Assembly (NCBI GenBank): GCA_963693365.1
Contig: CAVNZM010000001.1
Location: 10,664,001-10,728,000 of the forward strand
Direction of reading: 5' to 3'
From: Amoebidium appalachense
Taxonomy: Eukaryota > Ichthyosporea
Length of the DNA stretch: 64,000 bases
A program made the position numbers and the translations under genes. The notes under the pieces were generated by a model. The model was not told where the DNA came from, ran no database searches, and was given only the letters and a program-made list of their open reading frames with translations. This document shows positions 34,096 to 64,000 of this stretch, piece after piece; position 1 is the stretch's first letter, and the number at the start of each line of letters is the position of its first letter.

Positions 34096-34634
34096 ACACC
34101 CAATCATGAAGGTGCAACCAGAAGCCACATCTGCCACCTACTGAGATGGCTCCTTATTTTTCCTTACACATTCAGCGAACACTGGACTCTATCGAACCGT
34201 CGAGGCGCCGCGACAGAAAGCATGCACGCGGTCGCGAGAGTGTAAGGAAAAATCGGACTGCAGCGAACGTGAAGTTCATCGCAGCGCGTGCACACCGTCA
34301 GTACGTGTGAGAAGCCACATATGCATGGCCGCAGACGCTCTTATGCGGTTCAATTGGAATAGTTCATACCACAGCAATAAAAAACGAAACCCAGTGGGGG
34401 ACATACGCACTCATTTTTCACCGTGTTCGAATCAAGAAAATTTGGAGCCCTTCAATTTAATCCTATCGCTGGAGCCATATATATTCTTCTTCCCTGCATC
34501 AAGTAAATTCTATAAACAAAACATAACAATAATGACTCAGGTGCGTTATGACCTTCACTCTGCCAGTTGCAGATCATGTGTGTCGCCGCTGATTTCAACA
34601 AGAAAGTCATTATAAAAAAGGAAGGAATTTTCGT

Positions 34635-34850
34635 CTCTTCCTGTTTTTTCTGCCTTTTCGCGTTATTACCATACGTACGCAGTATAAGTTTCTTTCTCGT
34701 TCTCTCTTCCTGTTTTTTCTGCCTTTTCGCGTTATTACCATACACAGTATAAGTTTCTTTCTCGTTCTGATAGATCTCTTCCTGTTTTTTCTGCCTTTTC
34801 GCGTTATTACCATACGCAGCATAAGTTTCTTTCTCACGCGTTCTGATAGA
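34635..34850. repeat. Tandem repeat of about 70 bp, three copies
   Basis: Units contain CTCTTCCTGTTTTTTCTGCC, TTTTCGCGTTATTACCATAC and AGTATAAGTTTCTTTCTCG, starting near 34638, 34704 and 34776. Small indels near ACGTACGC and GATAGA distinguish the units. Confidence 0.85.
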
Positions 34851-34883
34851 GAAATCAAAGGTAAAACTCAGTCGGCATGTGTT

Positions 34884-35291
34884 ATGTTCCTTAGGCAACA
34901 CCGTACTGATCATTATCGCTTTTTGGGAGCTTTGGCAGGATACATTTCTCCTGCTGTACGTATGGATACCACCCTAGTAGATACAAACAAGTCTGTATGG
35001 TGCTCTGATGTTGATATTGCCTGGGACGTTGTGCAGTGGCGTTGTAATTCTTGTTTTCATCGCCGCTGGTGCCACTTTTGTGCTGAACTTTTTAATCGCA
35101 AGCATGTTGATAGGTGTGAGTTTTTATGTCGCGTTTTACCTCTTTCCCTACGGGTGTCTGCTACACTAGCTGGCAATGTGAACACTTTAGACTTTTTGTT
35201 GAATTCTGTTGGTCGTCACATTGAGTATTTATATGATTTTCACACAGTGTTCAGGTACCTCAGTATGCACTTGTTACTGGATAACTCGTGA
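34884..35291 (+). CDS. Hypothetical 135-residue ORF
   Basis: It starts at the ATG at 34884 and ends in TGA at 35291, followed by AATAAATCC (35344) and CAATAAAG (35387) polyadenylation-type signals. Its composition (Cys- and Trp-containing, with a CNSCFHRRWCHFC stretch) is not low-complexity. I do not recognise a domain. It may be a fragment of an old element. Confidence 0.3.
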   Translation: MFLRQHRTDHYRFLGALAGYISPAVRMDTTLVDTNKSVWCSDVDIAWDVVQWRCNSCFHRRWCHFCAELFNRKHVDRCEFLCRVLPLSLRVSATLAGNVNTLDFLLNSVGRHIEYLYDFHTVFRYLSMHLLLDNS

Positions 35292-35373
35292 AGTTTTTAT
35301 TGTCTTCTCAGTATGCCGTGCATACTTGCATATCTTTCCGTCGAATAAATCCAGTCAAAAGAAAATTTTTTTT

Positions 35374-36000
35374 TCATGAGCATATCAATAAAGTGATTAT
35401 AAAAAAAATAGTTTCAACCTGTGGAACTTGTGGTAAAGATTTATTGTAGGGGGTTTATGCTCTTTTTCTTGTCGTGGGCGGCCAGCTGTCTGACCTCCTG
35501 CGTTTCTAATGCATTATAACTAGCTATAGTGTGCACTATAGGGTAGATTACAAGCGGGATAAGTAAAAAAAAAAAAACCATTAACGTAGCTTAAGAGCAG
35601 ACTGAGTGGTATTTAAGAAAAACAAACCCGGTGTTACCAATAAATTTCAACTAGCATATTCCTGAGCACACACCGAGTTTTGGGAGACCAGGCGGTATTG
35701 GGCGTTGCTTGTGCTATGTGTGATCGTCTGAGTCATATTGTGATACGGTGTCTTAACTTTCTTTCGGAGCTAAAAATGCTAGCCTCTGCTTATCCATAAT
35801 ATGTAATAGGGTTGTTGTATGCATGCTACGACTGCGCTAGATGTTGCTTAGCATGTACATATGTCACCAGCTGCATTTGATTGGCTGCGCTGGAAAACGC
35901 AGTAGGCCGTCGAGTGAGGCTGGGCCCCAGACAGGGTCCACGCAATAAAATTTAAAGTGCGTAAACCTTTTTTATAATGACTTTATTGATATGCTCATGA
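35374..36000. mobile_element. Possible MITE-like element with 33-bp terminal inverted repeats
   Basis: TCATGAGCATATCAATAAAG at 35374 is mirrored at the end (35968-36000) with one mismatch across 33 bp, giving a 627-bp unit. Inside lies the repeat (35872-35927) shared with 29163-29222. A target duplication is not obvious, so an incidental inverted repeat remains possible. Confidence 0.5.
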
Positions 36001-36154
36001 TGTGTAAACCCCCACTTGAGATCTGTGTAACCGAGTCGAGTCCCCAAAATTCTTCGCTGTTCACGTAGACACAGGCACTGTTTTTAGAACCACACACATG
36101 TTTTCTATATGTCCCTAGTACTATTAGCTGAAGCTTTAGAGTTTAACCGTGAGA

Positions 36155-64000
<27,846 letters not shown>

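Overview
The window is eukaryotic nuclear DNA. The evidence is GT-AG introns, a signal-peptide gene assembled from extracellular domains on symmetric phase 1-1 exons, APE-type LINE and Ty3/Gypsy retrotransposons with 5-bp target duplications, and very abundant (CA)n, (CT)n, poly-C and poly-G tracts. Phase-1 shuffling of EGF, PAN/Apple, F5/8C and WSC modules is most typical of animals or their close relatives. I cannot fix the phylum from sequence alone. I see no bacterial genes, rRNA, tRNA or CRISPR array.

Region 1 (1-13.7 kb) is repeat-dominated. It holds AT-rich ATATCC-type satellite-like DNA, a solo LTR with a perfect target duplication, and a decayed Plavaka/CACTA-like DNA-transposon gene. 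That gene is present in two inverted copies (minus strand about 2.4-6.1 kb, plus strand 8.7-9.6 kb) whose introns have expanded into long (CA)n/(TG)n arrays. A perfect 38-bp hairpin and a tandem repeat of about 375 bp lie between the copies. A possible 3'-terminal membrane exon lies at 12.7 kb.

Region 2 (13.7-29 kb) is a retrotransposon nest four levels deep: a minus-strand LINE; a chromovirus-like Ty3/Gypsy element inserted in its ORF2; a second Ty3/Gypsy element inserted in the integrase of the first; and a solo LTR of the first family inserted in the second. Region 3 (28.4-36 kb) has another solo LTR, a young non-autonomous LTR element with LTRs that look identical, hairpins, a 110-nt pure poly-C run and one signal-peptide first exon on the minus strand.

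Region 4 (36.155 kb to the window end) is the main find. It is the 5' part of one giant plus-strand gene for which I could place 35 exons (about 2,164 codons), still open at the right edge. It encodes a signal peptide, a WSC domain, a fucolectin-type F5/8C domain, a six-Cys EGF, then a strict alternation of PAN/Apple-like modules (15 seen) and short EGF-like modules (14 seen). Nearly every module sits on its own phase 1-1 exon. The repeated EGF-like module has only five cysteines: the fifth EGF cysteine is replaced, usually by an aromatic residue. Individual repeats and the WSC domain show paired cysteine losses. Half of the introns carry a poly-C tract just after the 5' splice site, and intron 4 is a pyrimidine strand of about 2.5 kb. 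The product is inferred to be a very large secreted or surface-anchored, heavily N-glycosylated adhesive or lectin-like protein.
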